Source: Liquidambar formosana
Taxonomy: Eukaryota > Streptophyta > Magnoliopsida > Saxifragales > Altingiaceae
Reading direction: 5' to 3'
Assembly (NCBI GenBank): GCA_039720395.1
Contig: CM077826.1
Coordinates: 16,865,907 to 16,929,906, forward strand
DNA: 64,000 nt
Below are positions 11,995 to 23,302 of the stretch, in pieces; the first letter of the stretch is position 1, and each line of letters starts with the position of its first letter. The position numbers and the translations under genes are program-made. Under the pieces are notes generated by a model. The model saw only the letters and a list, made by a program, of their open reading frames with translations. It did no database searches and was not told where the DNA came from.

Positions 11995-12327
11995 ACAATC
12001 TCTAAAGGCTGTAATTCGTCTAGTGATAATTCGTTTAATCATTGTAATTTAGCCATAAGGCTTTGCACAATTCCTTCTTTTAACAATTTTGGTTTGGTCA
12101 AGGGACCGAACTTGTTTATTGATGTATGAACAGTAGTATCAATTTTTGATATTCAGCCATTTGGCCTAAAGTATTCTTTTATCACTCTGAATGTTTGAAT
12201 GTGGATTTCCTATCTTGTATCTATATTTGCACCTTCAAATACTTTCAACACATTCCCACATTGCAGGATAATACTTCTTTAGGAATTGGCCATTAATAGG
12301 TCGATCATGAATGTCACCATCCAAACT
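11995..12327. other. Gap between convergent PMD and pol genes of element B
   Basis: This AT-rich stretch holds the 3' ends of the plus-strand PMD pseudogene and minus-strand pol. I see no further gene. Confidence 0.5.
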
Positions 12328-12509
12328 CTACAGGTGATAAGCACCACCCTTTAAAATTATAAAAATTTTAAAAGGTCCCTCCCAATTAGGAGACCATTTC
12401 CCATACTTGGGATTTTTGGAACCAATGGGTAGAATTGCTTTCCAAACTAATTCTTTTTCAATAAAACTCTTAGGCCGAACCTTTTTATCATAGGCTTTTT
12501 CTATCTCTC
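12328..12509 (-). pseudogene. Integrase C-terminus of element B (split by element A)
   Basis: The minus-strand reading gives EIEKAYDKKVRPKSF, then WEGPFKIFIIL, the usual C-terminal tail of gypsy integrases (NKKVKPRSF, GPYKV types). The upstream part resumes at 55932, where the minus strand reads LDHLQAQKRE, so the protein continues across element A and its TSD CTCTC. Confidence 0.8.
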
Positions 12510-13027
12510 TGTGAACCCCGGAAATTGGGCCCACGAGGGATTGACGAAAAAGATAAGATTGGTTAGGTTTGAAGAAAAAAAAGGAGTCGCCACCTTATTT
12601 TTTAAAGGAAACAAGGAAAACCCTAAAAGTAGTTTGTTTTAGGAAAACAATTTGAATGACTCCATAAAAAAGGAAAGGCAAGAACCAATCTTTTGGAAAC
12701 CAAAGAAATCGGGGATTCGGAGGCTAAGTTATGACATGGGAAGGTTCTAGGCAAAGCCTATAGGCACCCATGTCACCCTTTCAGTCTCTCAGTTCATTTG
12801 GGCTAAATTAAGATCTTTCCATACAAAAATCAGCAAGTATGTCATCACAAGGATTGCATGCATATCATATATTTCATTCATCCATCCATGCATAATAAGC
12901 ACATAAAAATAGAAAATAAAGAAAAAAGAAAACAAAAAGAAACCTAGGATGCTTGGATCCTAGAACGGACTTGAGCCTCACGAAGAGCACCTACGTACCA
13001 TGCAACGAAATACACGGATCAAAGTCC

Positions 13028-14473
13028 TGTTGTCCCAAGAGAATAACCCTAGAGGGGGGGTGAATAGGGTTATAGGCCAATTAAAAATGATATAGCAATC
13101 TAAACTCAGATTATTGCAAGCCAAAAATTAAATGTAAGATAATGCAATAATAAAGAGATAAAGGGAAGAAGAATGCAAACGATATAACGAGGTTCGGCCT
13201 CCCGCCTACGTCCTCGCCTCAAGAGCGCGCTTGAGGATTCACCAATCCACTATCACTCTCCTTCAAGGTGGAGCAGTAAACCTTTACAATTTGAGTGTTC
13301 TTCACCAACACTTAGCCAAATGCACTCTTCTCAAGTGCTTACAAGTGAGGGTATTCACAACCCTTTTGATACAAAGTATTTGGAGATGATTTTGTGTACA
13401 AAGAAGGCTCTCTCAAAGAATAAATACACAGGAATTGAATGCACACTTCAGCTATTGATTGATTTCAATGAATGCTCACAAGAGGAATTAGGGCTTGTAA
13501 TTGATTTTCTTGTTTTTGCTCAATGAATACTCATAAATGAGCTCAAGCCTTGTATTTATACTCAAGGGGTCCATACTAGCCGTTCTGGAACAATAAATGT
13601 CGGGAAAAGAAGTTTGGTGGGCAATAAATGCTTCAAATGTCCGTTAAAAAACTAGCCGTTATAACTTTCCCGAGGATTTCAGCCGGCTGAAAAATCTTTC
13701 AGCCGTCTGAAATATCCATTTCAGCCGTTTGAATGAGGCTACTGAATATTCCAGAGAGGGTGTAAAAAAGGAACAAAAGTTCATGTTTCTCAGCCGTCTC
13801 AAACCTGACTTTCAGCCGTCTGAAATGTTCTTTCAGCCGTCTGATTAAGGCTGCTGAAAATTTCAGAGAGGTTAACATTTGGCATATAAGCAAGCCTGCT
13901 CCTTCAGCCGTCTGATCATACTTTCAGCCGGCTCAAACTGAATTTCAACCGGCTCAAAGAGCCGTCTGAAAAATACAAAGAGGGTGTCCTTTAGGAGTTC
14001 ACATTTTCAGCCTGCTGAAAAAAAAATTCAGCCTGCTGAAACATCATTTTCAGCCGGCTGAAACATTGTTTCAGCCGTCTGAAAATCCCTGATTTCAGAC
14101 AAAATAAAACTTTCTTTCCTATTGAACAGTTCGTCATTTTTAAGTCTTTAAGGTCATTGAATTTGCAATGTTTTAAGCCCTTTCAACTAGTGAGCAAGGA
14201 TTGAAAGTAATCTTACAAGATTTTTCTTAGAATTGTCACAAATTGACTTGTGATAAAACTTGATTGCTCTTGAACAATTGATGGATCCATTGTGCTGCTT
14301 TACATATGGTCTTGCTTTGTTTGCTTTGTTCATTTTGATCCTTAATGCTTGAACCATTTAGCGGCTTTGATACCTGTCTAGATTCATCACTTTAAATGCT
14401 CATTAGTCCTTTAAACATCTTATTATGTATTGTTATCATCAAAACCTTGGGGATTAAACCTCTTAGGCCAACA
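13028..14473. mobile_element. Copia-like solo LTR (1446 bp)
   Basis: The insertion starts TGTTGTCCCAAGAGAA, ends GGCCAACA and has TSD AGTCC at 13023-13027 and 14474-14478. The box CCTAGAGGGGGGGTGAATAG near the start is common in plant Ty1/copia LTRs. There is no internal region. It carries four clusters of CAGCCGNCTG palindromes. ORFs such as 13320-13526 are not convincing genes. It sits inside the 3' LTR of element A. Confidence 0.88.
13680..14082. promoter_or_regulatory. Four clusters of CAGCCGNCTG palindromes in the copia-like LTR
   Basis: Sites of the form TTTCAGCCGNCTGAAA start (at the C of CAGCCG or its variants) at 13680, 13700, 13722; 13791, 13813, 13834; 13905, 13925, 13946; and 14008, 14029, 14051, 14072. 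Spacing inside clusters is 20-22 bp, and clusters repeat about every 100-115 bp. Several are perfect palindromes (CAGCCGGCTG). Confidence 0.8.
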
Positions 14474-15680
14474 AGTCCACGTAGTTCGATTAGAAGTAGG
14501 GTTAAGTTCTAATACAAACCTATGGTTAAAACCCTAGGTTTCCTTACTTGAAAAAGAGTTGAATATGATAGATGAACCAAGTTTGAAATTAGGAAAATTC
14601 CACAAAATGGAAACCTTGATAAAAACAGAATTTTGTTGGTTAAGGAAACCCTAGATTTAAACCATAGACTTGTATTAAAAATTAACCCTAGGAGAGAGAA
14701 GAGAAAGAGTTAAGGGAGAGAGGTGAATTGGGGCACCTTCACACCCGCTTACCTGAGCGCAATAACTCTAAGCATTAGCCATTTCAAGCATTGGCAGCCT
14801 TATTTGCCATAGGACAAATACCACACCTATTTGCACCCTTACACGTGCTCAAAACCATGCAAAAATACTAATATGCAAATCTAGACAGAATAGTATTATG
14901 GCCTAAAATCATCCACTAAGCATGCTAACAACAAAAACAGCAAACTTTCATAAGCCCTAACACAATCCTAGAACCATATCATGCATAAAAACCCTAGAAC
15001 GAACTAACATGCATGAAAAAATATCATATTTACTCTATATGCAAAACATATACAGCAAACATGAAGAAAAACCAATGAAAAGACCTACTTTAACATGCTG
15101 TATGAAAACTAACACAAAACAAGGACTCTAAAACCCTAAACTCACAAATATGCTTAAAAACATACAAAACCAACTCTAAACATGCTAAAATAAAACTAAA
15201 CAGAACCTAAACCATGCATATTAATTAACTAAAGCAATAAAACATGACAAGAAACCTAACTCTAACATGCAATATCACTATCCTAGAACAAGGACAACAG
15301 AAACACAAGAATCATAACTATGCATTGGAACCTATGAACTAACTCTAAAGCATGCCAAAATCATCATGAACATCATCAATATCACATGTATTAGCTAATA
15401 GAAACTTCAATTCATGGTAGAAATTACAAGCATTACATGCAATAGAGCTATCCTACATGATACCTTTGTTTAAGCTTGAACAGAAAAGAGGAATACCTTG
15501 GGAAGAGCCTTCCTTGCTGCTGTATGAACTCCCTCTTGCTTTTGTGGATGTCTTCAATCAATATTTTCCAAGGCTACAGCAAGAACTCTAGCTCTCCTTC
15601 AAGTCTCTCTCTCTTATTCTCTCTCAAACACTTAGGTTTTTAGGCATAAAGTGGCTCTCCTTGTCCTGAAGCGTAGGGGG

Positions 15681-15688
15681 TATTTATA
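15681..15688 (-). promoter_or_regulatory. TATA box of the 3' LTR of A
   Basis: Minus-strand TATAAATA, about 200 bp downstream of the 80-bp module at 15887-15966; conserved in the other LTR (54935-54942). Confidence 0.65.
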
Positions 15689-15886
15689 GACTTCAATTAG
15701 GATTAACCAATGGCTGGGATTAAAACCCTAAAAATTAATCCAAGGGCTATTAGAGACCCCCTTGGGGCTTAAGTAACTCAAAAGTTACCAAAAATTAGAA
15801 GGAAACTCGTCCAAAAGAGCCCTTGTACGTCAAAATAGGGAGGAATCCGCTTCAGCAAGGAAACATAGAGCAATTCGGAAAGTGCT

Positions 15887-15966
15887 CTCGGGTGACCACT
15901 AGGGCCTGGGCGGCTAGCCACCTGGGCCCAGGCGGCTAGCCGCCCGGGGCTGGGTGGTCACCCGAG
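15887..15966. promoter_or_regulatory. 80-bp four-site module, 3' LTR of A
   Basis: The module is bounded by CTCGGGTGACCAC and its exact reverse complement. Inside, GGTGACC (module bases 5-11), GGCTAGCC (26-33), GGCTAGCC (48-55) and GGTCACC (70-76) are spaced about 22 bp. Confidence 0.85.
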
Positions 15967-16794
15967 CCCACTTCGGATTTTTCTCCTATTTTGACTCTCA
16001 ATGCTTCTAGAAGTGTTTCAAGGGCCAAATGAACTCCGATTTTGATGAAACAAAAGCCAAAACGACCGTGTTTCGATGAGGAATATGTTTTTGAACATTT
16101 TAGGGTGAAAACCACTAACCATGGGGGCATGGTTAGGTTTGAACAAGGCGGTTAACCACTATGCTCTACCTTTGCTAAGCATAGGCATGCACATAGGGTC
16201 AAACCAAACACTTTCCATATCAAAATTGAACTTCATAAAACACTTTTAGGGGTAAAATGATGACTAATGAAAGTCAATTTGAAAAGATTTGGTTGGTAAT
16301 TGTGAGTCAATTAGAGCTAACCCAAAGGAGGGTCAATTAACCAATCTTGAACTGTATTGAGCCATTTTAATCCCGAGCCATTGATTTATCAAATTGAACC
16401 TAGAAATACCTCCTATGCATCCATATAAACTCCAATTGATAATTTGGAGATCATTTCAAGGTCAAAAGAAAAGTTTGTGACTTAAAAGACGATTATGCCC
16501 CTCAAGTCACAAAAGCTCTTATTATCCCTCAAGATCAACTCCGAATTGAACCAAAATTCATATCCATTGTCCTTGTGACTCTAGAAACCTAATACAAACG
16601 ACTAGACTTAAAAACCAAACAAAAACATGCATGAAATGATGAGCCCTAGTAAGGTGGTGCAAAAATGGGGTGTGACAGAAGCCCCTCATTGGCGAACAAG
16701 TTACACTTGTGAACCAATGATAAAGAACAACCCATTTTTGCCAAAAGCCTGGAGAAATCACACACTGATGCCAACAAGGATAGGAGGTTGAAAA

Positions 16795-18180
16795 CCTGAG
16801 ACTGAAATAAGGAAGTGCACTCAAGTCATGAGTATACTTAAACCAGTGGGGGTTGATGATTGACAAGAGAAGCATATTCAAACCACTACGAATGAACATA
16901 CTTTTGAAATGGAGAAATATATTCTAGTCACGAATATATTTAACCGAGTGATTGAGAATGAAATCTGAGTAGTATACTCAAGTGATGAGTGTACTTTTGA
17001 AATGGAGAAATATATTCAGGTCACGAATATATTCAACCAAGTAATGAAAAGAGACTGAGAAGTATACTCAAGTGATGAGTACACTTTTGAAATGGAGAAA
17101 TATATTCAGGTCACGAATATATTTAACCAAGTAGTGAAAAGAGACTGAGAAGTATACTCAAGTGATGAGTACACTTTTGAAATGGAGAAATATATTCAGG
17201 TCACGAATATATTTAACCAAGTGATTGAAAAAAACTGAGAAGTATACTCAAGTGATGAGTATACTTTTGAAATGGAGAAATATATTCAGGTCACGAATAT
17301 ATTTAACTAAGTGATTGAAAAAAACTGAGAAGTATACTCAAGTGATGAGTATACCATTGAAATGGAGAAATATATTCAAGTGATGAATATATTTAACCAA
17401 GTAAGTGACAAGTATGTTCAAGTGATGAACACACCATTGAAATGGAGAAATATATTCAAGTGATGAATATATTTAACCAAGTAAGTGACAAAAGGTCTGA
17501 GAAGTATACTCAAGTGATGAGCATACCATTGAAATGAAGAAATATATCCAAGCGATGGATATATTTAACCAAGTAAGTGACAAATGATCTGAGAAGTATA
17601 CTCAAGTGATAAGCATACCATTGAAATGGAGAAATATATCCAAGTGATGAATATACTTAACCAAGTAAGTGACAAGTATGTTCAAGTGATGAACACACCA
17701 TTGAAATGGAGAAATATATCCAAGCGATGGATATACTTAACCAAGTAAGTGACAAGTATGTTCAAGTGATGAACACACCATTGAAATGGAGAAATATATT
17801 CAAGCGATGAATATACTTAACCAAGTGATTGACAAAGACTGAGAAGTATACTCAAGTGATGAGCATACCATTGAAATGGAGAAATATATTCAAGTGATGA
17901 ATATATTTAACCAAGTAAGTGACAGGTATGTTCAAGTGATGAACATACCATTGAAATGGAGAAATATATTCAAGCGATGAATATATTTAACCAAGTGAGT
18001 GACAAGTGTGTTCAAGTGATGAACATACCATTGAAATGGAGAAATATATTCAAGCGATGAATATATTTAACTAAGTAAGATAGATAATGAGGATTTGGAA
18101 CTGAGAAGCATATTCAAAGGGTGAATACACTTTTGAAATGGAAGAACATATTCAAGTGATGAATATATTCAACCAAGTGG
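16795..18180. repeat. Tandem hairpin array of element A
   Basis: Units of about 80-90 bp are repeated more than a dozen times. Each holds two perfect or near-perfect hairpins with the five-base loop AGTGA. Examples: AAGTATACTCA/TGAGTATACTT (17240-17266), AAATATATTCA/TGAATATATTT (17368-17394) and GGTATGTTCA/TGAACATACC (17925-17949). Stem changes are compensated: at 17540-17566 the stem is AAATATATCCA with TGGATATATTT. It lies between the 3' LTR and the antisense PMD gene, the region known in Tat/Ogre elements as a hypervariable 3' UTR rich in tandem repeats. Confidence 0.9.
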
Positions 18181-18461
18181 GATGGAAAATCAAGATTTGA
18201 AATGAGGATATATGATCAATTTATCAAGGTAGAACAAGCATGGTGCAAGAGGAAAGTGACTTAACACATTGTCACTTGAGTTGGCATGGCACAGGGGAAA
18301 TATATTCAACCCTTTTTAACATAAAATCAATTCAAAGAATTGATTTCAAGGTGAAATTTGATTGATTTTAAGCTCAAAAAGTGTTGAATATCTCATTTGG
18401 AAGAAGGTTTGATCACGCGTTAAGGCGAGACAAAGCGAGAGAGAAAGCCAAAACAAAGTGG

Positions 18462-18542
18462 CTTGGGTGACCACCAGGCCTTGGGAGGCTAGCCGCCCAG
18501 GCCTTGGTGGCTAGCCGCCCAAGGCTTGGGTGGTCACCCGAG
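18462..18542. promoter_or_regulatory. 81-bp four-site module before PMD gene of A
   Basis: It is bounded by CTTGGGTGACCAC and GTGGTCACCCGAG, with two inner GGCTAGCC-type sites. It ends 42 bp before a TATTTATA box (18585-18592) and 287 bp before the PMD start codon. Confidence 0.85.
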
Positions 18543-18584
18543 CCCTTTGCTGAAAAATTCTGGGTTTTTAAATACAAGGGGCAC

Positions 18585-18592
18585 TATTTATA
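18585..18592 (+). promoter_or_regulatory. TATA-like box of PMD gene of A
   Basis: TATTTATA lies between the four-site module and the first ATG in frame (18830). It is the best core-promoter candidate for the antisense gene. Confidence 0.5.
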
Positions 18593-18829
18593 CCCCCCAT
18601 TCAACCCAACCCGAAAATTGAGAGTTTCTCTCTCTAGGAAGCTTACCCCATTTTGCAAAATCACTCCAACACCCAAAGGCATTCAAATCCACACTTCAAG
18701 AGGGATTCATACACATGAAATAGCATCATTAGCACCCAATTTCACATCAAAAACAAGAAATTTGCAACACTTTGCAAATCAAAAACCCATTAAACCCATT
18801 TTTGCTCAAAACAAGCTAGTTCATCCACC

Positions 18830-21566
18830 ATGGATTCAAATGAAGACTCCACTTCAAAGTATCCATTCCTTGACTCAAAGAGTAGATACAAGGCACCAAT
18901 ATATGATGTTCTTCAAGAGAAATTGCTTCTAGAACCAAGGAATCATCTCTCTTTTCTCCATTCCAAGCAAGAGGTAAGCTTACCCATTTTAAACTTTTCT
19001 TTGAAATTTTCATTTTTGTTGATTGAAATGCATTCCCATGAACTCTCTATGAGTATTCCTAGCAATGTTTGCAATGCCTATTGATTTTGGCAAGGATTGG
19101 ATGTGAAAAGAATTCAATTTGAAAGCTTGGTGAATAGTGCCTACCAAGTGTTTGATAAAATGCTTGAATGATGGAAATTCATCCAATCTTTGTAAAATTG
19201 ATGTGTATTGCAAGGCAAAATCATAGGCATTCATTTCCAATTGATTTTAGAAACAAAACCAAGCATTTTCATGAACTTTGAAAAACAAAGTTTGCTATAT
19301 TTTTGAAAAACCCATGTTTTCATGAACAAGGTTTGCTTATTTTTTCCTTAAAAAACCACTTTGGAAAACAAAGTTTGCTTATTATTTTCTTTGAAAAATC
19401 CATGTTTCCATGGTCTTGGAATGCATGGTTTACCAATGATCATGAGTTTGAAGAATAAAACCAATGTTTTCATAAACTTTCAAAGCAAGGTTTACTTGTT
19501 CATGAACTAAAAGACTTAGCTTTTGGAAAGCCAATTATCAATGCTTGCATATGATTTCTACACTAACTAGGTGAATATATCATTCTTCTTGATTAGCCCA
19601 ACTTCCAAGACCTACGCACAAGGTCTTCGATAAAGAACCTTATTGGGTGGTGGAAGCATATGGAACACACCCAACCTTCTGCAAGAGACTTTATTAAGAA
19701 AGCGGGTTTTAGTTGGTTTCTTGACTCCCTATGGAATGAACAATGGGATAGGCAAGTTCTCCTCGCCTTAGCTGAATTATGGTGGGATACCACCAATACC
19801 TTCCACTTTAGCTTTGGGGAGATGACCATGACTCCCAAGGATTTTTCAATTATCACCGGTTTAAGCCTCAAGGGAAAGAGGTTGGAATTCTATGGGGATG
19901 CCAACACGGACAGTGCTTATCTCCTCACTATGTTGGGGATGGATATTGAGGCGGGCTCATGCGGTGTTAGGAGGACATGGCTATTCGAGAATTTTGCCAA
20001 CCAAGTAGAAGGTGTGGGAGTGGCTCCCGAATGCATAGCTAGGGCCTTCATGATCTATATGCTCTCTTGCACTCTCTTTGTTGGTGCCAATGACATGGCA
20101 CAACTAGGCTATCTTGCTTCCATGGTGGATGTGAATAAGATGGGGAGATATAACTGGGGAGGGGCAGCACTAGCTACCATGTACAGATCCATGTCCGACA
20201 TGTCTCGAGGTGTTTCCAAGAATTTTGGTGGGCTCCCATTTGTTTGGGAGGTAAGTAAAAATGTTTAATTTTTAAATTCCTCTCAAACTTGACTTAATTT
20301 TAATGCTTTTCTTGAATTTTGACAGATATGGTATTATGAATACCTGGGACTGTACCGCCCCACCCTGGACAATGAGATACAAGAATGGCCTATACTTGGG
20401 AACTATGCTCCCAACAAGATAGCTGTGCGTGCCCCTAATAGGCACGACTACGCCCATGCGAGGGCGTACTTGGCGAGCCTAAATGCTGACATGGTAATCC
20501 ACCTTCCTCATTCTTTTCTTTCATTCATTTTTTTATTATCTTGCTCATCATTTTCTCAAATTCAACAGGTAGAGTGGAGCCCATGGGGACTGTGGGAAGG
20601 CAGGCTGCCTAGGAGGTGTGTGTCCTGTTTGGAGTTGACTGGGAAGAGGGTACTCTTTGAGGGTCCCTCAGGGCGATACTGGTATTTAGGGGAGCATGTC
20701 CTTAGGCAGGTGAAAGGACGAGTGGATGCCGCTCTTACCCCTGTCTTGCCTCCCATGAACATGAGGCACACTGACTCTCTGGATGGGGATGAGCTGATGG
20801 AGGCTCTGATTGGATGGGATGCCGAGGAGTTCACCTCGCCCAATACTGACTACATGACTTTTTGCAATCAATTTCTGATGCGCCCTAGAGTCATTGGCTT
20901 CCCACCTCAAGGGGTGAGTTTCTATCCCATTTTTTTTCAATTATCGATTTATGCAAACACTCTTTTTAAGCCAATTATCTATTGCAGGGCCGGCGAGCTC
21001 GTGGACATAGTTCCACAATAGCGTCCTCCTCAGGCATGACTCATGGAGATGATGATTATGAGATGGGGGGAATGGCACAGCCGCCCCTCCCAGTTCTCGA
21101 CTGGCAAGTGAACCTATGCAATGGGTTGGAGTTCATGAGGATTGACATTACCCGCCCTGCTTTTGATGAGGTCCCCAAGATTGACTCGAGCTACGAGCAT
21201 GTAAGCTCTAAACCCTTGCCTTCCTTAGAACCTCTTTCATCATTTATTAACCATGTTTATCTTTTAGGTTCCCCGAGAGTACGCACAAGAGTGCCTTGAA
21301 CTCAGCGAGGGATTAAGGCGGGACCTTGTTAGGATGAGTTTGGCGAACTCTGTGCTAGAGGGGCGACTAAATCCCACTGTAAGACATCCCTTTTGTTCAT
21401 TCCAATCATAGGAGTTAAAAGCACAACCCTTCTTTATTAATCGATTTCTTTGCAACAGGTCTCCACACTGCGTCCACCACAACCAATGCCACCCCAAAGG
21501 AATCCTCATGCTGGTCGTGGTAGAGGCGAATCAAGTAAGAAGAGAAGAACCACGGGAGATCATTAG
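18830..21566 (+). CDS. Antisense plant mobile domain (PMD) protein of element A, seven exons, 580 codons
   Basis: Predicted exons: 18830-18973, 19597-20250, 20326-20493, 20569-20913, 20988-21200, 21268-21378 and 21459-21566. All six introns are GT-AG and fall between codons (phase 0), and the joined frame is open. Exon 2 carries the PMD core, with TNTFHFSFGEMTMTPKDF and IITGLSLKG; exon 3 starts IWYYEYLGLYRP; exon 4 holds GRYWYLGE and MRPRVIGFPPQG. The C-terminus is basic (SSKKRR), a possible nuclear signal. Exons 1, 2, 3, 4 and 6 have the same lengths as in element D. PMD (once called aminotransferase-like) is found in plant transposons and in the nuclear silencing factors MAIN/MAIL1; no enzyme activity should be assumed. 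The gene is transcribed opposite to pol, with its own module and TATA-like box. It stayed open while pol of the same element decayed. Confidence 0.88.
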
Positions 21567-21800
21567 ATTAGCTTACCCTCTTGCTTTGTGAATGAATGAA
21601 ACATCCTTCTTTATGCTTTGTAACCTTTCTTTGAACATTTGCTTTGGTACTTTGTATGAGACTTTTGGAATTCCATGGTGGTGATTTATTCATGTGTTTG
21701 TGCAAAAATAAGCTCAAAATAAGCTTCCTAAGGTCACATAACCATATAGGGGTCAAATTAGGTCAAAAATAGGCAAAACTGGGCAAAATAGGAAAACGGC

Positions 21801-21880
21801 CTCGGGTGACCACCCGGGGCTGGGCGGCTAGCCTCCCAAGCCCAGGTGGCTAGCTGCCCAGGCCTGGGTGGTCACCCGAG
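21801..21880. promoter_or_regulatory. 80-bp four-site module before DUF7745-like gene of A
   Basis: Ends CTCGGGTGACCAC and GTGGTCACCCGAG, sites GGTGACC, GGCTAGCC, GGCTAGCT and GGTCACC at module bases 5, 26, 48 and 70. It ends 87 bp before the TATA box, the same distance as in D. Confidence 0.87.
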
Positions 21881-21967
21881 CCCGAAGCGGAAATCCCACT
21901 TTGAATAGGAAACTTCCTATTCTGACGGGTTTTTTCTTATTTGAACTTGGATTTGTGACCTTTTCCC

Positions 21968-21975
21968 TATAAAAA
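21968..21975 (+). promoter_or_regulatory. TATA box of DUF7745-like gene of A
   Basis: TATAAAAA in the context CCCTATAAAAACACAT, identical in D (41367-41374, minus). The start codon is 48 bp downstream, so the 5' UTR is short. Confidence 0.75.
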
Positions 21976-22023
21976 CACATTCAAGAGGTTCCTAAACCTA
22001 CATGTATTCATTCATTAGAAATT

Positions 22024-23302
22024 ATGGAGGCTCTAGACAAATTTTTAGGAGGGTTTTTGAGAGTTATGAGTGCTGAAGCAAAATCTGAGTTCAAGTGCTT
22101 TGGCTTGGATCCATTGCTCTCTTTGAGGCATGTAAAGCTTGAAACGAGCCTCTTGACTGCTGCTACATATTTTTGGGATCCCCAAATTCATGTGTTCTGC
22201 TTCAACTATGAAGAATTGTGCCCAACCATGGAGGAATTCTGTGCGTTGTATGGAGTTTCACCGGTAGGTCCTTTCATACTCCCTACTCCTCGCCCAAGCT
22301 TTCTTACTTCTTTTTCCAACCTACTTGGGATTCACCAACAATATGCCTCTACCTTTGTAAAGGACCATATGGTAGACTTGATGAAATTGGCGACCTCTTT
22401 TTTGGCCTATGATAGCAAAGGTATTCTGAAATTTACCTTTCTTATTAAGCATGCACTTGCCTTTTTCCTTATTGGTCGTTTCCTTATTTCAACCGGTACT
22501 CCACATGTTCCCATACAAATTTGTGAGTTGATTCCTCTCCTTGCCAAAGGCCATAACCTGATTCCCATGGTGCTAGCTGAAACCCTGAATGGTTTGGATA
22601 AAACTCATGAGGACCCAAAGGTTCCTTTAGGAGGTAGCCCCATTTTGTTGCAAATGTGGTTGCTAGAAAGGTTGAATTTCTTATCACCCACTGTCATTAC
22701 ACCATACAAGCCCCAGCATTACTGCCTTCGCTGCATTGAGTTACCTAGAAAATTCTCATTGAGGGATTGGCTAGGTTACTTCCAAACCCTTTCATGGAGG
22801 AATATCAAGTGGTTCGTCTTCATATGGGACTGCAATGAACGAGTGCTTCTGCGAACTTCTGGATGTGCAATGGTGAGACTCATAGGACTGAGGTCTACTT
22901 CTTTCTATTGGCCTTCAAGGGTTCTTCGTCATATGGGCGCCATGCAAACCATACCCACTTCCTTGAAAGGTGACTATCCTGTGGTGCCTGCGGGTCTTTC
23001 TGTAGCGACTTGGGCGAAGGATCAATGGCTTAGTAAGCTGACACTAACTCAAGTTACGAATACTGATGGTCCATATATGATGAGCCGCGAGTATAAGGAA
23101 TGGTTGAAAAGCAATTTGGGTGACTGCTCGAAGAGAAAGGATTTTTGGACTTATCAAGAATAACGAGCTTGGACCTTGCAGAGAAGATATTATGGAAGCA
23201 GTGATAACAGCTTATGAACACGACTTGAGGAAGAAAAGAAGACACGAAAGAGAGAAGCAGAAAGCTGAAAAGCGGGCTGCAAAGAAGCCCAAGAAGAATT
23301 GA
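22024..23302 (+). pseudogene. Antisense DUF7745-like gene of element A (one frameshift)
   Basis: The first frame, from ATG 22024, gives 379 codons. It contains FWDPQIHVFCFNYEELCPT and MEEFCALYGVSP, which I recognise as the plant DUF7745 type (FWDP, PTIEEY pattern), a family of unknown function frequent in Tat-type transposons. Near 23110-23125 an approximately 8-base deletion, relative to D, shifts the frame. The conserved tail then continues in another frame to 23302, ending in a lysine/arginine-rich segment (LRKKRRHEREKQKAEKRAAK) that suits nuclear import or nucleic-acid binding. The gene follows PMD in the same direction, has its own four-site module and TATA box, and converges on pol. AATAAA signals follow at 23391 and 23404. 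Confidence 0.75.

Larger units (their letters stand above)
12510..16677 (-). repeat. 3' LTR of element A (2717 bp without insert)
   Basis: The LTR matches 53214-55931 end to end once the insertion 13028-14473 and one TSD copy are removed. Its outer edge abuts CTCTC. The inner edge at 16677 is followed on the plus strand by GAAGCCCCTCATTGG; the reverse complement of that (CCAATGAGGGGCTTC) precedes the 3' LTR of D too and is the only candidate, rather weak, polypurine tract. Confidence 0.92.

Noticed and set aside
13680..14082. Regularly spaced CAGCCG repeats as a CRISPR array
   Set aside because: The repeat core is only about 10-16 bp, spacers are about 6-10 bp and not unique in length, and the context is a plant LTR.
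16678..16692. GAAGCCCCTCATTGG (reverse complement AATGAGGGG) as a standard polypurine tract
   Set aside because: Only nine purine-rich bases with an intervening T; conserved in D, so noted as a weak candidate but not annotated as a firm feature.
18504..18932. ORF of 142 codons upstream of the PMD gene
   Set aside because: It starts inside the four-site module, runs across the TATA-like box and leader and shares no similarity with the D counterpart; ATG 18830 in another frame is conserved.
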